Of a DNA stretch of 64,000 bases, positions 34,647 through 45,075 are shown in pieces. The notes below the pieces were generated by a model, which searched no databases, was not told where the DNA came from, and was given only the letters and a program-made list of their open reading frames with translations. The stretch is from Anodontia alba (taxonomy: Eukaryota; Mollusca; Bivalvia; Lucinida; Lucinidae): positions 88,902,535 through 88,966,534 of the forward strand of contig OZ024821.1 in assembly GCA_964016985.1 (NCBI GenBank). The letters run 5' to 3'. Positions within the stretch are counted from its first letter, which is position 1, and each line of letters opens with the position of its first letter. The position numbers and the translations under genes were made by a program.

Positions 34647-35141
34647 TCAATTTCTCTGAACGCTCCAACATGTTGGGCATGCAAGTGGAAGATCTTGCAT
34701 CATCTCAAATACTCTGATCACGTGGTCTTCCGGGCTAGGACATAAAGATGTTGGGCTTTTACGTAATTGTTTAAAGTTTATTTCCCCACCATACAGCGAT
34801 ATGTTATCTGTTCTGACAAGGAAGCCATCGTTAGCGGGGCTATTCGATACTTTTTGTCTCAAAGTTTGTCTCTGTTTCGGTTTTTCTTTTTCGGCATAGG
34901 TTTGTCTTGATTTGGAGTTTATGGTACGGCATGCGGTAGCTGGAAGCTGCATCATACTGATTTCCTGCTCTGTCACGTGGGTCCAGTCTTGGGACGTTGT
35001 CTTCTTCACAGATTTTCGCGGTCTTAGCGAAGGAGGCTTCTGTCTCTGAGTTTCAGTGTCTGCAGGTTTCTCTTCTGGACATGGTTTCTCTTCTGCGCTT
35101 GATAATGCCACAGTAGTTACAGCGCTGTTTGCTTCTTCCAT
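34647..35141 (-). CDS. Unrecognised 164-residue protein or coding exon
   Basis: A minus-strand frame of 164 residues with ordinary codon use and no simple repeats. The N-terminal 45 residues are low complexity, rich in A, E, K, P and T. A basic stretch follows (about 40-50, RPRKSVKK, and 84-95, EKPKQRQTLRQK). The C-terminal part (about 100-164) looks folded, with ISLYGGEINFKQLRK and EDHVIRVFEMMQDLPLACPTC. I know no family match. Just upstream of the ATG (CATGGAAG context) is TTATTTCTGTTCAG, a good splice acceptor 13 nt before the start. This implies a 5' non-coding exon further upstream. A donor inside the frame (AC|GTAAAA near 34757) cannot be excluded, in which case the real C-terminus would differ. 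Confidence 0.5.
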   Translation of the reverse strand: MEEANSAVTTVALSSAEEKPCPEEKPADTETQRQKPPSLRPRKSVKKTTSQDWTHVTEQEISMMQLPATACRTINSKSRQTYAEKEKPKQRQTLRQKVSNSPANDGFLVRTDNISLYGGEINFKQLRKSPTSLCPSPEDHVIRVFEMMQDLPLACPTCWSVQRN

Positions 35142-35361
35142 GTTTAAGAATGATCTGAACAGAAATAAGTAACGTACATTATAGCAACGTTATTCTATTA
35201 TGAAATAGTCCTTTTTAAAGCTACATCAACTCCCCTCACTACCACCCCCGCACTCAGCTCTTGCAATTAAATAGAACTTCACTATATATGTATGGTTACT
35301 ACCACTATAATCTTGATTATGTCTAAATCTACTTTCCATCTCTTACAATAAAATGAGCTAG

Positions 35362-35584
35362 CGCATGACAAAACCTACAAAATAGCATGTGCGCCCAGCG
35401 AAGACTCAGATGAGCCTGGGTGTCCGCCCAGTCTGATCAGAGTCTTCGCTGTGTGCTCTATGGTAGCTAAGGACCCAAGTTTTCTTCACGCGGACAGCGA
35501 AGACTCTGATCAGACTGGGCGGATGTCTAGGTTGATCTGAGTCTTCGCTGGGCGCACATGCCATTTTGTAGGTTTTGTCATGCG
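35362..35584. mobile_element. Palindromic MITE (CGCATGACAAAACCTAC ends)
   Basis: 223 bp. The ends CGCATGACAAAACCTACAAA and TTTGTAGGTTTTGTCATGCG are perfect inverses. Arms contain GCGCCCAGCGAAGACTC. The minus-strand frame over it is an artefact. Confidence 0.8.
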
Positions 35585-35589
35585 TTTGC

Positions 35590-35941
35590 TCAAATATAAC
35601 CATTGACAGCCATTTTCCTTATGCTCCGGACTGCGTCAGCCTCATTCTTATAAATATGTTCAATCTCTCTATATAGTCCAGCCCCTTAAATACACGTACC
35701 TTCTTAATTGTTATTGAACAGTTGAGCAGGTTCGTAAAAATGCTTTAAGGGGAATGGATTACATATTCAGAGGAGGTAACTGTCAACACTTTTGTTCAAT
35801 TTCTGAAAAGGGGTTACTCTATCCACATATGTCGTCAACTATAGGATGGCATATAACGTTAAGTTATTAAAAAATAAAATGGCGTCAAGGCTACAACGTT
35901 AAAAATGCTACCCCGCCCCCCGCCCACCACAAACAAACAAA

Positions 35942-35978
<37 letters not shown>

Positions 35979-36052
35979 AATTTTTCGACTGTGAAGAAAT
36001 AATGGTACATTCATTTTTTTTATGTAAGTGGCGATTTGTTGTTGAGAACCGC

Positions 36053-36088
<36 letters not shown>

Positions 36089-36270
36089 CTAGATCCTGAA
36101 ATACATGCCCATAAAGACTAATACAAAAGTTGATTTTTGGGTCGATGGTTTACAGTCGAGCCATAGTATACAAACGCCAAAATTTCCTAAAGGTCATTGA
36201 GTAATGTTATAAAACCGCGCGTTAGACGAAAAACCAGGTGACGGTAATCTTTAATCGTGCTATTCTTGCC
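35590..36270. other. Intergenic sequence with homopolymer runs
   Basis: AAAGAATT-type repeat piece near 35750-35830, poly-A at 35944-35974, poly-T at 36057-36084. No gene-like frame. Confidence 0.4.
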
Positions 36271-36274
36271 GGTG

Positions 36275-36293
36275 TGACGTCACTGTGACGTCG
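36275..36293. promoter_or_regulatory. Two CRE-like sites
   Basis: TGACGTCA at 36275-36282 and TGACGTCG at 36286-36293. TTTTTTATATAAACC follows at about 36433. CREs bind CREB/ATF factors, but this may be part of a dispersed repeat, and there is no adjacent coding start on the plus strand. The nearest gene is the minus-strand ORF ending its 5' side near 35150. Confidence 0.25.
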
Positions 36294-36699
36294 GATAGCG
36301 GGTTATCTGTAGAACCTGGACTGGGACATTTGACGTTGTCGCTCATGAAAATCATCATTGAACATAATACAAGTGTTAGTTCGTACTACAAAAGGTTTGC
36401 ACTGAATTATGACAGAACCGGAAATTTCCGCTTTTTTATATAAACCGCCCGTCGAAAAACGACTTCTGAAAGCTCTGAACACGGGAGCTTGAAGTTATTA
36501 CTTTATACGATTCTTTATAAGTTTCTAAAATTTTGTAGTGAAAATATTGATTTAAAAGCTATCTATATATCTCCATAAACTGCTACACGCCCTCGCCGAC
36601 ATTCTAGGCAGGTCGGACATTCTAGGCAGCTCCAGTGGATCTGATCATATTGAAAGAGTAGAACTAAATTTACAGCAGTCCTATACCTAACGCCGGGAA

Positions 36700-36850
36700 G
36701 ACCGTAGGCCGATGATGATGGAGCGCTGTAATGCAGTGGATTCAAGATCGAGAGTTAGCGGATTCGACCCCAGCGAGCATTCAAGTGTTGTGTCCTTGAG
36801 CGAGCCACTTTATCCACATTACTTAGTATTGGTTTCTACCCAGGAACACC
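36700..36850 (+). repeat. SINE-like fragment, second family
   Basis: GCGGATTCGACCCCAGCGAG contains a B-box-like GATTCGACCCC. It is followed by TGTGTCCTTGAGCGAGCCAC and TTTATCCACATT, a phrase common after the tRNA-like head of several invertebrate SINEs. No clear A box. Confidence 0.4.
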
Positions 36851-36926
36851 TATACACAATACTCATAAAATGAGGGTGTCGCAGCATATATAGGAAAAAT
36901 GACGTTTTCACGCATATATAAATAAT

Positions 36927-37045
36927 TTGATACGCAGGCGAGAAAAAAAAAGCAACAAAACAACAACAACAAAATACACACAGACACACACACACACACA
37001 CAACAGAAACAACAACAACAAAAACAATAGAAAACACAAAACAAC
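36927..37045. repeat. CAA/CA-rich low-complexity stretch
   Basis: Alternating ACAACAAC and CACACACA units. The frames over it are simple-sequence artefacts. Confidence 0.7.
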
Positions 37046-37059
37046 AACAGCAATTAAGA

Positions 37060-37840
37060 AATGGAACAAGACAAGTAAAGTGTTTCATTTTACTAACCTA
37101 GCTAGCGTTTTGGTCTACTGCGCGGAAATTATTCCATTCAAAAAATGTGACGTCATACCGTTGTGACTTACGTCTCGTGGAAGTCATGTATTTTCCCGAC
37201 GTTTATGTATGGGAGAAAGAGTACCAACCTCATTCCATTACTCAACAAAATATCGTTAAATAGTCGGAAGAGACCTCAATTTACAGTTTCAAATAGAAAA
37301 AAAAATCCTAAAACAATGCAAAGCCGTCTTTTTTTAAAGACGACACAACATCTCCACTAACAAAAGTATTCAAGTTATTAGCGAAAAAAAAAAAAAAAAA
37401 AAAAAAAATACTAAAGGGGATACCTGAAAAAGTAAGAAAGGCCAAAATGCTCTCTAGTACATGATTAATTTTTTTTTTCTTATTCCAGATACTACACAAC
37501 GTCTCGACATATTCTATAAGTATAAGGACGAACGGGCTGATGTCACAGCCGTCATTGTTTTTCCTCCACGGAGGTATCTTTTTCATTTGTTTTTTCGTTG
37601 TAGATTAATCATTTATTAATTGATTGACAAAACTTGAAAAAAAAAAATAAATAAATAAATAAATAAAATAACCAAGACATTTAAAAAGCAATTCGGCTTC
37701 TTTTGGTAGGAGGGATCTTTTAAATATTCGCGCTAAAATTTAATTACTGTAGGCGACGATAACCAAGATGTATGAGACAAAATGACGGTTCATAACTTTA
37801 ATTTTTTTTTTTTTTTTTTGCCTGAAGAGTTCCTTGCCGA
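37060..37840. other. Intergenic sequence with homopolymer runs
   Basis: Poly-A at 37383-37408 and 37637-37647, (AAAT)n at 37646-37667, poly-T at 37801-37819. No supported gene. Confidence 0.4.
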
Positions 37841-37852
37841 TCGTCTCTGCGT

Positions 37853-37976
37853 ATAACCCACAGGAGCTTGACGTTGGATAATTTCTACTTATAGGGCCTG
37901 TCCCTACGATTATTCACAGTCGTAGGGACAAGTCTTTAAGAAGAAATTACCCAACGTCAAGTTCCTGTGGTATAAC
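37853..37976. mobile_element. Palindromic MITE (ATAACCCACAGGAGCTTGACG ends)
   Basis: ACCCACAGGAGCTTGACGTT and AACGTCAAGTTCCTGTGGT are inverted. The inner arms CTGTCCCTACGATTATTCAC and GTCGTAGGGACAAG close the hairpin. Confidence 0.75.
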
Positions 37977-37979
37977 CCA

Positions 37980-38128
37980 GGGTGTGTGTGTGGGGGGGGG
38001 GGGGGGGGGGCGGGGGGTGGTACTCTGAATTTTGCCTGCTACATAGGCTAGGACTATTTATTGGGGTTTAGAATTTAGAATTTTAATATGTTTTGGCGGT
38101 TTGAGGTAAAAGTGGCTACTTTTTTTTT

Positions 38129-38159
<31 letters not shown>

Positions 38160-38215
38160 GCGAAATTGGCCATTTGCAGGTTTTTTTTTGTGTGTGTTGG
38201 GGGGAGGGGGGAAGG
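37980..38215. repeat. Poly-G and G/T-rich tracts
   Basis: Three tracts (37981-38020, 38133-38162, 38187-38214) of GT then long G runs. These are potential G-quadruplex formers and difficult regions for sequencing and assembly. Confidence 0.8.
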
Positions 38216-38760
38216 GTTACTTTCAAAACTTTTGTTTTTTTGGTCTGTCAAAATTCCAGGTAAGAATCGGGGTTAGAACCTTCTGTTGAATTGATAGTTG
38301 TTTTTATTTAGTTTTAAAAACTCTATTTCTGCTGTGCGTCAGTTCAATACCTTTAAAGTATATATATATATAAGCAAGGGGAATATTTTTTGGGGTATTT
38401 TTTGGGTATGGCTGATATACCAGATATTTTTGGGGAGTTTGGCTTGGCTGATATACTGTATAATTTTTTTGGGGTAAACACTAGATACTGGGGCACAGTC
38501 TATGCAGCAGACAAAATTCAGGGTATCCCCGCTGGGCCCTGTATTAAAGCCCAGCAAGTATCGTTCAGCCCGTGGGCACGACTACTATACGAACATCTGT
38601 TTTTATTAACACGGTTGCTGTACGAATGCCATTTCATATCACGTGGTTAAAAAATGGCAGCCTCCAGTTAAAGCGTGGAATTAAAAGTCAGTTGGTTTCC
38701 CGGCCTGATAGATCAGTAAGGTCAAATATTTTCGGAATTGACATGATTTAAATTTTAATA

Positions 38761-38765
<5 letters not shown>

Positions 38766-38820
<55 letters not shown>
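38766..38820. repeat. (TA)n microsatellite
   Basis: Pure TA repeat. Confidence 0.97.
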
Positions 38821-38823
<3 letters not shown>

Positions 38824-38939
38824 GTCTATCCTTTTTTCTTCTACCATTCCACTCCCTGCAGCTATAATCTCTTCTGCTGAAAGTTCTGAGGATCCTGTCG
38901 CTAGATTCACATCATTTGTAAGATCTAGAAACTAATCTT

Positions 38940-39275
38940 TGCAATCGTTGGCCCTAGTGAATGAATGTCTATTGATGTGTCACCAGTAAAATATTCTGAT
39001 TCTGAGTCCAGTAAAATACTCTGGATCCAAAACAAATCTTCTCACTATGTAGCAAGTTGGTATCGAATGGGACTGTCGAAGTCTTTCAGCTGTTTAGAGA
39101 TCAGCTTGATCATATTAAGTCACAGCATAGAGGGTAAAAAACTTCCTTCAGTCCATGTACTAGGTGACTTCAACTTCAGAGAAATTGGCTGGCCTGTAAG
39201 GCTAAGCAAAAATGGTACCATACTAAGTCAGTCCGAAGGACAAATGTTACTTGAAAATAGGTTTCTAGCCTAAAT
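38940..39275 (+). pseudogene. LINE endonuclease fragment
   Basis: The frame at 38965-39273 contains SHYVASWYRMG, GKKLPSVHVLGDFNFREIGW and GTILSQSEGQML. The VLGDFNF..I.W motif is the APE-type endonuclease signature (catalytic D and N) of animal LINE polyproteins. The frame stops soon after, and no RT domain follows. A phrase beginning ATATCACCAGTAAAA recurs near 39530. A decayed fragment, not a gene. Confidence 0.65.
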
Positions 39276-39279
39276 GCGA

Positions 39280-41340
39280 GCACAGCACAGAATGTATCTG
39301 TAGTCTCTTCAAAAGTCCTTCACAGCATCATTAAAGTATGACTATCTATATATAAAAAATATATGTAAATCAATAATAAATAATAAAAATAATCAGCAAT
39401 ATATGTTTGTGACACTTATTGACACTCGTTTCTTGTCACTTCGTGACGCTTATTAGTATCAAGTCCACTTCAGTGAGAGCTAAGTACTAACTTCCCATAT
39501 CATAGGTCCTGGTGAATGTCATTAGACATATCACCAGTAAAAATTCTGATTCTGACCTGATAGACCAATCCAAAAAGTCTGTGTAATTATTTCCGGTATC
39601 CATTGTAGGGAAAAAATGTCTTTTCAATACATATTTATGTTTTAGTGTTGAATCTTCAGGGATGGATAAAATTTTAGAATTACTTTTTAACTTCCTATTG
39701 TGACTTTAATTAGTCTGGATTAGTAAATTTCTGTCAAGGGAATGGAGAAAGTTTCGAAAGTAACATCATTATAGCTTTCTACTGGCATCAATGACCATGT
39801 GGCACCACCAGACTTTGCAGAAAATACGGATATGATGAAAGACCTTTAATATAAGATGGGTCTTAATTTTCTGAGTCATTTTTGCATAAAAAATCTCCGT
39901 CTTATAACCAGATTTTTACGGAACTAGACAATCATGGCATATCAATCCCTTAGCATACAGGCAAATACCAACTCTGACAGACTACCTGTACCTTAGATAA
40001 GCTGCTTTTTTTGGGGTATTTGCTCAATTAAAATTCCTGAAAAAGCAATTCAAATTAAATTTATGGGGTAAATACCCAATTACCAGTATTTCTTACACCC
40101 ATTAACAAAACAGGATACCCAAAAGAAAAAAATCCTGATACCCAATTATGTGAGAAATGGGTGGGTAAAATAGCCTAAAATACCCAATTGCTTAAAATCT
40201 TATCTAAGATGTTAAAAAAAAAAAATGGTCGGTAGGTAGAAGAAACTTTTTTTTCTATTTTTTCTCCAAAAAAGAGCAGGATCAGGCCTGTAATTTTATG
40301 AAACTACAGGTATTTTGTTGAGGGTCAGTGCTTAACTTTTTTATTTTGCATTTTTTCTGATAAGAAATAGCAGAGTCAGGTGTTTGAAACAGTGTCGGTT
40401 GGGTTAGCGGAAACACAGCTATTTTTTTTACGCCTAAGGCATTGAGTCACTGCTGTAAGTACACATTAAGAACACATTTTCCCATAAACAGTTATTCACT
40501 TGAATGCCCTACCAGCCCACATACCAGTATTACACAGCTTGGCTTAGCTGTCTGCCATGTGGCCCACTCATCAACTTTAATAGACACCAGTTTTTATTCT
40601 ATTTTTATCATTTAACTATACTAACACCTTTTATTGCACTGTACAAATTTATGTCACCTACTATCTTTTGCTTTTATTTCAGCTAACCCCCTTCAGTTCT
40701 TGGTTTCATTGGTATACTGGAATCACCATCTGAGTCCTCCGTGGAGATTAAGATGCACTGGAAGATAGATAAATAGAAAAATATAAATCTGTACCAATGT
40801 CTAAACCTCCCCCATTGTCTTTCTTCTGCAAACATCACTAGTAGAAACCCTCACATTCTGAATAGTATGATCCCAGTTATGTTGCAGAAAAATGGTGACC
40901 TTATTTTTCTGAAGAAGCAGTTTGTTTGCATTGAGAAGATGTATTTAGGCAAATTTTGACAAAAAGTCCTTGAGAAATTCAAAAACTGCATAAGGAATAA
41001 TGAGTCCTATAGGATTTTTACGATTTTTTTTTTCATTTTATTTTTTATTTCACATAGGAAAAATATCTTTCCAAAAGATGTCAAAAAGAGAGAAGTATCT
41101 TTACCATAGACCCAGATAACAGGTAAATATTTTTCTTTATATTCCTCCACGAAAACATGTACTGTGAGTACTCATTAGAAGTGCCTAGGTGAAGCGCTTC
41201 TAATGAATACCCACGACATATGCTTTAGTGGAGAAATAAGAAAATGAAAATGGTTTGGTTGAAAAAAGTGCTTTATCTGGAGGTATGTTTTTATTTAGCC
41301 TCAGTTAGAGTATTAGTGCAGTTGTAAATCTTTATTTTTC
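39280..41340. other. Region upstream of PDCD11, no coding exon seen
   Basis: Holds LINE debris to about 39600, an element with GGGTATTT/AAATACCC inverted phrases at 39955-40215 (outer CTTAGATAAGCTGC and ATCTTATCTAAG), and a MITE-A copy at 41110-41290. The PDCD11 promoter and a 5' non-coding exon should lie here or further left, because coding exon 1 begins with a splice acceptor. I cannot place them. Confidence 0.4.
41110..41290. mobile_element. MITE-A hairpin
   Basis: CCTCCACGAAAACATG, GAGTACTCATTAGAAGTGCC and CTTCTAATGAATACCCACGA with TAGTGGAGAAATAAGAAAAT. Ends CCAGATAACAGG and TTTATCTGGAG. Confidence 0.75.
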
Positions 41341-41342
41341 AG

Positions 41343-41458
41343 ATTATTCCCTGTTTGATATGGAGGAAGAAAGCTTTCCCCGTGGTGGGGTGGTTCCAAA
41401 GTATGAAAAGACGAAAGATAATAGGCAGTCACCTATAAAAGAAAGGAGGTTATTTCAG
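41343..41458 (+). CDS. PDCD11: PDCD11 (RRP5 homologue), coding exon 1
   Basis: PDCD11 is the animal orthologue of yeast Rrp5, a large nucleolar protein with an array of S1 RNA-binding domains and C-terminal HAT repeats, needed for processing of both 18S and 5.8S/28S precursors. This exon has acceptor TTATTTTTCAG, a short leader, ATG at 41360 and 33 codons ending CAG|GTAAAA in phase 0. EESFPRGG matches the start of vertebrate PDCD11. The acceptor upstream of the ATG implies a 5' UTR intron. The vertebrate protein is about 1870 residues, so the eight exons in this window cover roughly its first sixth. All exons join in frame (99+132+183+159+124+125+72+102 = 996 coding bases, 332 codons). No stop or frameshift: an intact gene running off the right edge. 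Confidence 0.9.
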
Positions 41459-41479
41459 GTAAAAATATAAGTGTTTACA

Positions 41480-41764
41480 TTGAGGTTTTACAGCCCAGTC
41501 AACCCAATCGGGTTATGCCGAGTGTGGTCAGTTTACCTAACCACACTTTTACTGGGCAGGCTTAATCCTCTAAGTGGCTAACCTGTATTATGCACAATCT
41601 TTTGCCAGAAATTGACAACTGAACTTCTTGAATCAGCGCAAGGGAGAGAGATTTACAGTCGAAATATTTCATGATCAGTTTCCATGAAAGAATGTTGCCG
41701 ACCCAGCAAGGTTGAACTCGCAGCCTTCTGATCACCAGTTGGAGGTGCACCCAACTGAGCCACC
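41480..41764 (-). mobile_element. tRNA-derived SINE, reverse, in PDCD11 intron 1
   Basis: Reverse of the 53342 family: TGAGGTTTTACAGCCCAGTC (tail end), CACACTTTTACTGGGCAGGC, TTTCATGATCAGTTTCC, GCAAGGTTGAACTCG (B-box side) and ACCCAACTGAGCCACC (A-box side). It begins about 22 bases after the exon 1 donor. Confidence 0.8.
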
Positions 41765-41826
41765 AAAAAAAAACCCCAAAAAAACACAAAAGAAAAACAA
41801 AACTTTGGGCCCACTTCATTTTGATC

Positions 41827-42047
41827 TACTGTATTTACCCTAAGTATTGGGACACCTTATCTTCTTACCATACTTGTCCTAAAATTTGAAATAATCCATT
41901 CTTCTACCTCTTGATGTGTCTAAAATATTGCTGTATGTACAACAAATAGTGTAGACTCTGATCAGATGCCACAGTCTGTGGCATCTGATCTGGGTCTATA
42001 CTGTTTGCAAAGGCCTATCTGTTCCAGTACTTAGGGTTATTATGGTA
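41827..42047. mobile_element. MITE-C, full length
   Basis: Ends TACTGTATTTACCCTAAGTA and TACTTAGGGTTATTATGGTA. Core AATAGTGTAGACTCTGATCA, GATGCCACAGTCTGTGGCATC, then GATCTGGGTCTATACTGTTT; I cut the middle to GCCACAGTCTGTGGC. Confidence 0.8.
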
Positions 42048-42244
42048 TTGCTACTATCACTCCCGGTGAACTCAAGTCACATGACCTCTAGCCACAGCCA
42101 TTGCTGAAGCACACTTGTGCTAAGTCTGAGCTATAACTAAAGAATACCTGGAAGAAGGAATTTGACTTATCATTATTGATAAATCTTAATTTGGGCATAA
42201 ATTTTAATTGGATGGTACATGTATTGTATGAGAACTGAGTTGGT

Positions 42245-42454
42245 TTAACCCTTATCATGCTGAATAAATTAAGATGCCACACCCACTTCTAATTTCCAGC
42301 CAATCAGATTACTTGATCTGGGTTTTTGATAGAAATCACATATTTAATGACAAACAATGCAGATCCAATCAGTTGGCTTCTTCAGAAGGCAACTGATCTG
42401 GATCTACACTGTTTGCTAAGACAGGGCATGTCATGTTCAGCAAGAGAAAGTTAA
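42245..42454. mobile_element. MITE-I, inverted, bounded by TTAA
   Basis: TTAACCCTTATCATGCTGAA at the left, AATCAGATTACTTGATCTGG inside, core CAGTTGGCTTCTTCAGAAGG and GATCTGGATCTACACTGTTT, and TTAA at 42451-42454. Opposite orientation to 23639 and 52335. Confidence 0.75.
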
Positions 42455-42523
42455 TAGAACTTCAGCTATGGCTGGGCAATAGCCCAGAAGGAAGTTGGGC
42501 TTGGTTTCCAGCTTACCATATTA

Positions 42524-42931
42524 ACCCTGAATATTTGGACACCAGGGCCCAGTTGTTCAAAACTTAACAATGTTGTTTCGCCAATGTGATATTAAAATTT
42601 CTATCATGAAACATGGCAAATATAATGATATGTTTTGCTGAAATTTCCATTGCAAAAGCTATTCACATACAATGTATTTGCAGCAAAATATCAATGTATT
42701 TGAAAATACCATTACTACAACAGTTAATGAGTTTGTCATTAATAAGCTTGTTAAGCTAACAATACTTTGAACAACTGGGCACTGAACTCCTTACTACTAA
42801 GTTATCCTTAAATTTGAACAAGTCCATTGTCTGACAACTGCTGAATAAGTGGCAAATGGTGTAGACCCTAATCAGATTGGGCTCTACAGTGTTTACATCA
42901 GTCTGTCTGAAGAATTAGGGTAAATATAGTA
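42524..42931. mobile_element. MITE-C interrupted by a MITE-D
   Basis: The left end TACCATATTAACCCTGAATA with TTGGACACC is separated from the rest (AACTCCTTACTACTAAG, then TGGTGTAGACCCTAATCAGA and GTCTGTCTGAAGAATTAGGG) by 242 bases of MITE-D. Removing the insert restores the uninterrupted MITE-C order seen at 26339. Confidence 0.75.
42543..42784. mobile_element. MITE-D nested in MITE-C
   Basis: CAGGGCCCAGTTGTTCAAAA at the left and CTTTGAACAACTGGGCACTG at the right. It is more diverged than the other MITE-D copies (GCTATTCACATAC arm). Confidence 0.75.
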
Positions 42932-42954
42932 AATTGTTAACATAGATTCACTTT

Positions 42955-43220
42955 TTCAGCCAAAAATTACTAATGCTAATCTTATTTCTCCACAAAAACA
43001 TGTGAGTACTCACCAAGGCGCTTCTAGTTAGAACTCACAACATATATAGATATTAGAAAAATAATACAGTGTATAGTATGTAGAATGCAGTGTATCATCA
43101 GGGTCTACACTGTTTGCCCTTTAATCAATCAATCAATCAGTAGACACAACATATGGTAGTAAATTGTACTTGTTCAAATTTTAGGACAAGTATGGTAAGG
43201 AGTTGAAGTATTAGAATACT
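42955..43220. repeat. Fragments of MITE-A and MITE-C
   Basis: MITE-A arm at 42975-43060 (CTCCACAAAAACATGTGAGT, CTCACCAAGGCGCTTCTAG) and a MITE-C-like right half reversed at 43080-43215 (GGACAAGTATGGTAAGGAGT). Confidence 0.5.
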
Positions 43221-43541
43221 TAGGGTAATTACAGTAGCCAGATGACTAAGTTTCTTAATTCTTCATGGTAACACATGGGTACATGTGTGATAATATGTGT
43301 TATGGTAGTTTTATAGCATATGTCACCAGTCGCTGTTACCTTACGGAAGAAATTGATATATCTGTTTTGGTAAGATTCATTGATATTGTTCATTTGTGAA
43401 TTTACATTGCAGTCATGTTATATCTGTGCATCAGACATCAGATGACATTTAGCCACTACTCCTTTATTGGCTGAGATATTGTACATGTAATTACCCAAAA
43501 TATGTGGACTATTCAACTACAGTTTGTATTATATAAATAGC

Positions 43542-43719
43542 TTAACACTTAGCATGCTGGGTAAAATTTCAGCAGACAACATTTTGAAATATTTTTCTTA
43601 TTTTTCCTAGAAAGTAGGATTTGACATTAGGAAACAATTTGCATGAACTGTCAAATCCTATGTTCAAACAATAAGGAAAATCTCATTAATTTGTTATCTG
43701 CTGAATCTACACAGGTTAA
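43542..43719. mobile_element. MITE-G bounded by TTAA
   Basis: TTAACACTTAGCATGCTGGG at the left, CAGCAGACAACATTTTGAAA, a hairpin with AAAGTAGGATTTGACATTAG and ACTGTCAAATCCTATGTTC, CTGCTGAATCTACACAGG, and TTAA at the right. Confidence 0.75.
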
Positions 43720-43835
43720 TGCTTGAGCTGACCATTTGCTGTTATATTTAAAATGGCAAACTTTGGTTACCTATGTCGTACAATTTGATATGAGTCAGCA
43801 CTATTTGCTCATGCAGGCACTTTGTTCCAATACTT

Positions 43836-43984
43836 TCTTACTAAGCATAGCTGAGCATGAAAATCTCTCTGCTAATAAATATGAAAATGCCAACTGTTGT
43901 TGGCATTTTCATATTTATTAGCAGAGAAAATTTCATGCTCAGCTGAGATGAGCATGAAAAAAGTTTTGTAACTTCGGGTCCAGG
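43836..43984. mobile_element. MITE-F, left-truncated
   Basis: TAGCTGAGCATGAAAATCTC, GCCAACTGTTGTTGGC centre, TATTTATTAGCAGAGAAAAT and TTGTAACTTCGGGTCCAGG. The CAGG end on the left is missing. Confidence 0.7.
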
Positions 43985-44099
43985 TGTGCTAACATCATAG
44001 CCCCAGATAAGAGGTCTATCAAGATTAACATTTTTCACACTTAAAAACAAAGATCAGTGAAGGACTTACATGTACATGTATCAAGTGATGCTTATGGGA

Positions 44100-44225
44100 T
44101 ATAATTGTTTTCTTTTTTTTTTTCTGATTTTCTTTATAAAAGCATATGTTGTGGGTACTCAAGTCGATGCAATTCAAATGAGTACCCACAACATATGCCT
44201 TTATAAAGAAGTAGACAAAAACTAG
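44100..44225. mobile_element. MITE-A variant hairpin
   Basis: TTCTTTATAAAAGCATATGT, GGGTACTCAAGTCGATGCAA and TTCAAATGAGTACCCACAAC with ATGCCTTTATAAAGAA. Same central motif as MITE-A with different outer arms. Confidence 0.6.
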
Positions 44226-44422
44226 ACTGCCTGTAATCTGAAGACTATGGAATTGATTTAATGTGCTTTTATAGGAGTTTGTGCGGTGATTAGGTTGAAT
44301 ACGGTACTTTTTTTTTTTATTGAAAATGGTACCTTATCTGGAACTATGAAATATTTTATTAAAGTAAACTGATAACCCCTTAAAATGAAATGCATACTGT
44401 ATGCTTTTTTTGTCTTTGAAAG

Positions 44423-44554
44423 GAAATTGACAATGAAAAAGCAAAGAAAAGGGAGAAAAAGGATAGAAGAGAAAAGAAAAAAGTGACAAAGAAAACAATG
44501 CAGGGGTCAGTATCTGGACAGGGAAGTCTTTCACAACCAGAGCCCCTTGGTAAG
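44423..44554 (+). CDS. PDCD11: PDCD11 coding exon 2
   Basis: 44 codons, phase 0 on both sides. Acceptor TTTGAAAG, donor AAG|GTAAAT. It encodes a lysine/glutamate-rich linker (KAKKREKKDRREKKKVTKK) typical of the region before the first S1 domain in RRP5 proteins, and a likely nuclear or nucleolar localisation signal. An alternative donor (TTG|GTAAGG) five bases earlier would break the frame into exon 3, so I prefer 44554. Confidence 0.75.
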
Positions 44555-44596
44555 GTAAATATCAACTACCGGTACACTGAGCATAGCTCATATTTA

Positions 44597-44815
44597 TTTC
44601 ACAGCAAGCATATGGCTAGATAAGAGTGCGTATCAGGTAAATATTTTTCTTATTTCTCCGCAAAAACATATGTTGTTGGAACTCATTAGAAAGGCCTCAG
44701 TGATGCACTTCTAATGAATACAGCAACATCTGTTTTAGTGGAGAAATAAGAAAATATCAATACTTTTTAGTTAAAAAACCCCCCATCTTTTCTAGAGGTA
44801 TGAATGTGCATGCTC
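44597..44815. mobile_element. MITE-A hairpin in intron 2
   Basis: TTCTTATTTCTCCGCAAAAA, ACTCATTAGAAAGGCCTC, CACTTCTAATGAATACAGCA and TTTTAGTGGAGAAATAAG. Confidence 0.75.
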
Positions 44816-44824
44816 TATGTAAAA

Positions 44825-45075
44825 TTGTTTTTTCTAAGTAGAAAAAAATGGTGATATGAATTATATATGTATGAAAATACATGTACTCATTGTCTAGGTA
44901 AATTCTCATATGTTCCCTCGGCCCATACCCATCATGGCTTCCTAAATAAATTTCCCAGTAGAAAAAACGGTGATACAAAATGTATGATTCTTCTGTGTAT
45001 GAAAACTTATGTACCCATTGTCTACATGAGATAAATTCTAATATGTGCCTTTGGCCCATACCCATCATGGCTTCC
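44825..45075. repeat. Two-copy direct repeat
   Basis: GTAGAAAAAA.GGTGAT, GTATGAAAA, TGTAC.CATTGTCTA and CGGCCCATACCCATCATGGC occur twice about 125 bp apart (GGCCCATACCCATCATGGCT at about 44919 and 45053). Confidence 0.65.
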
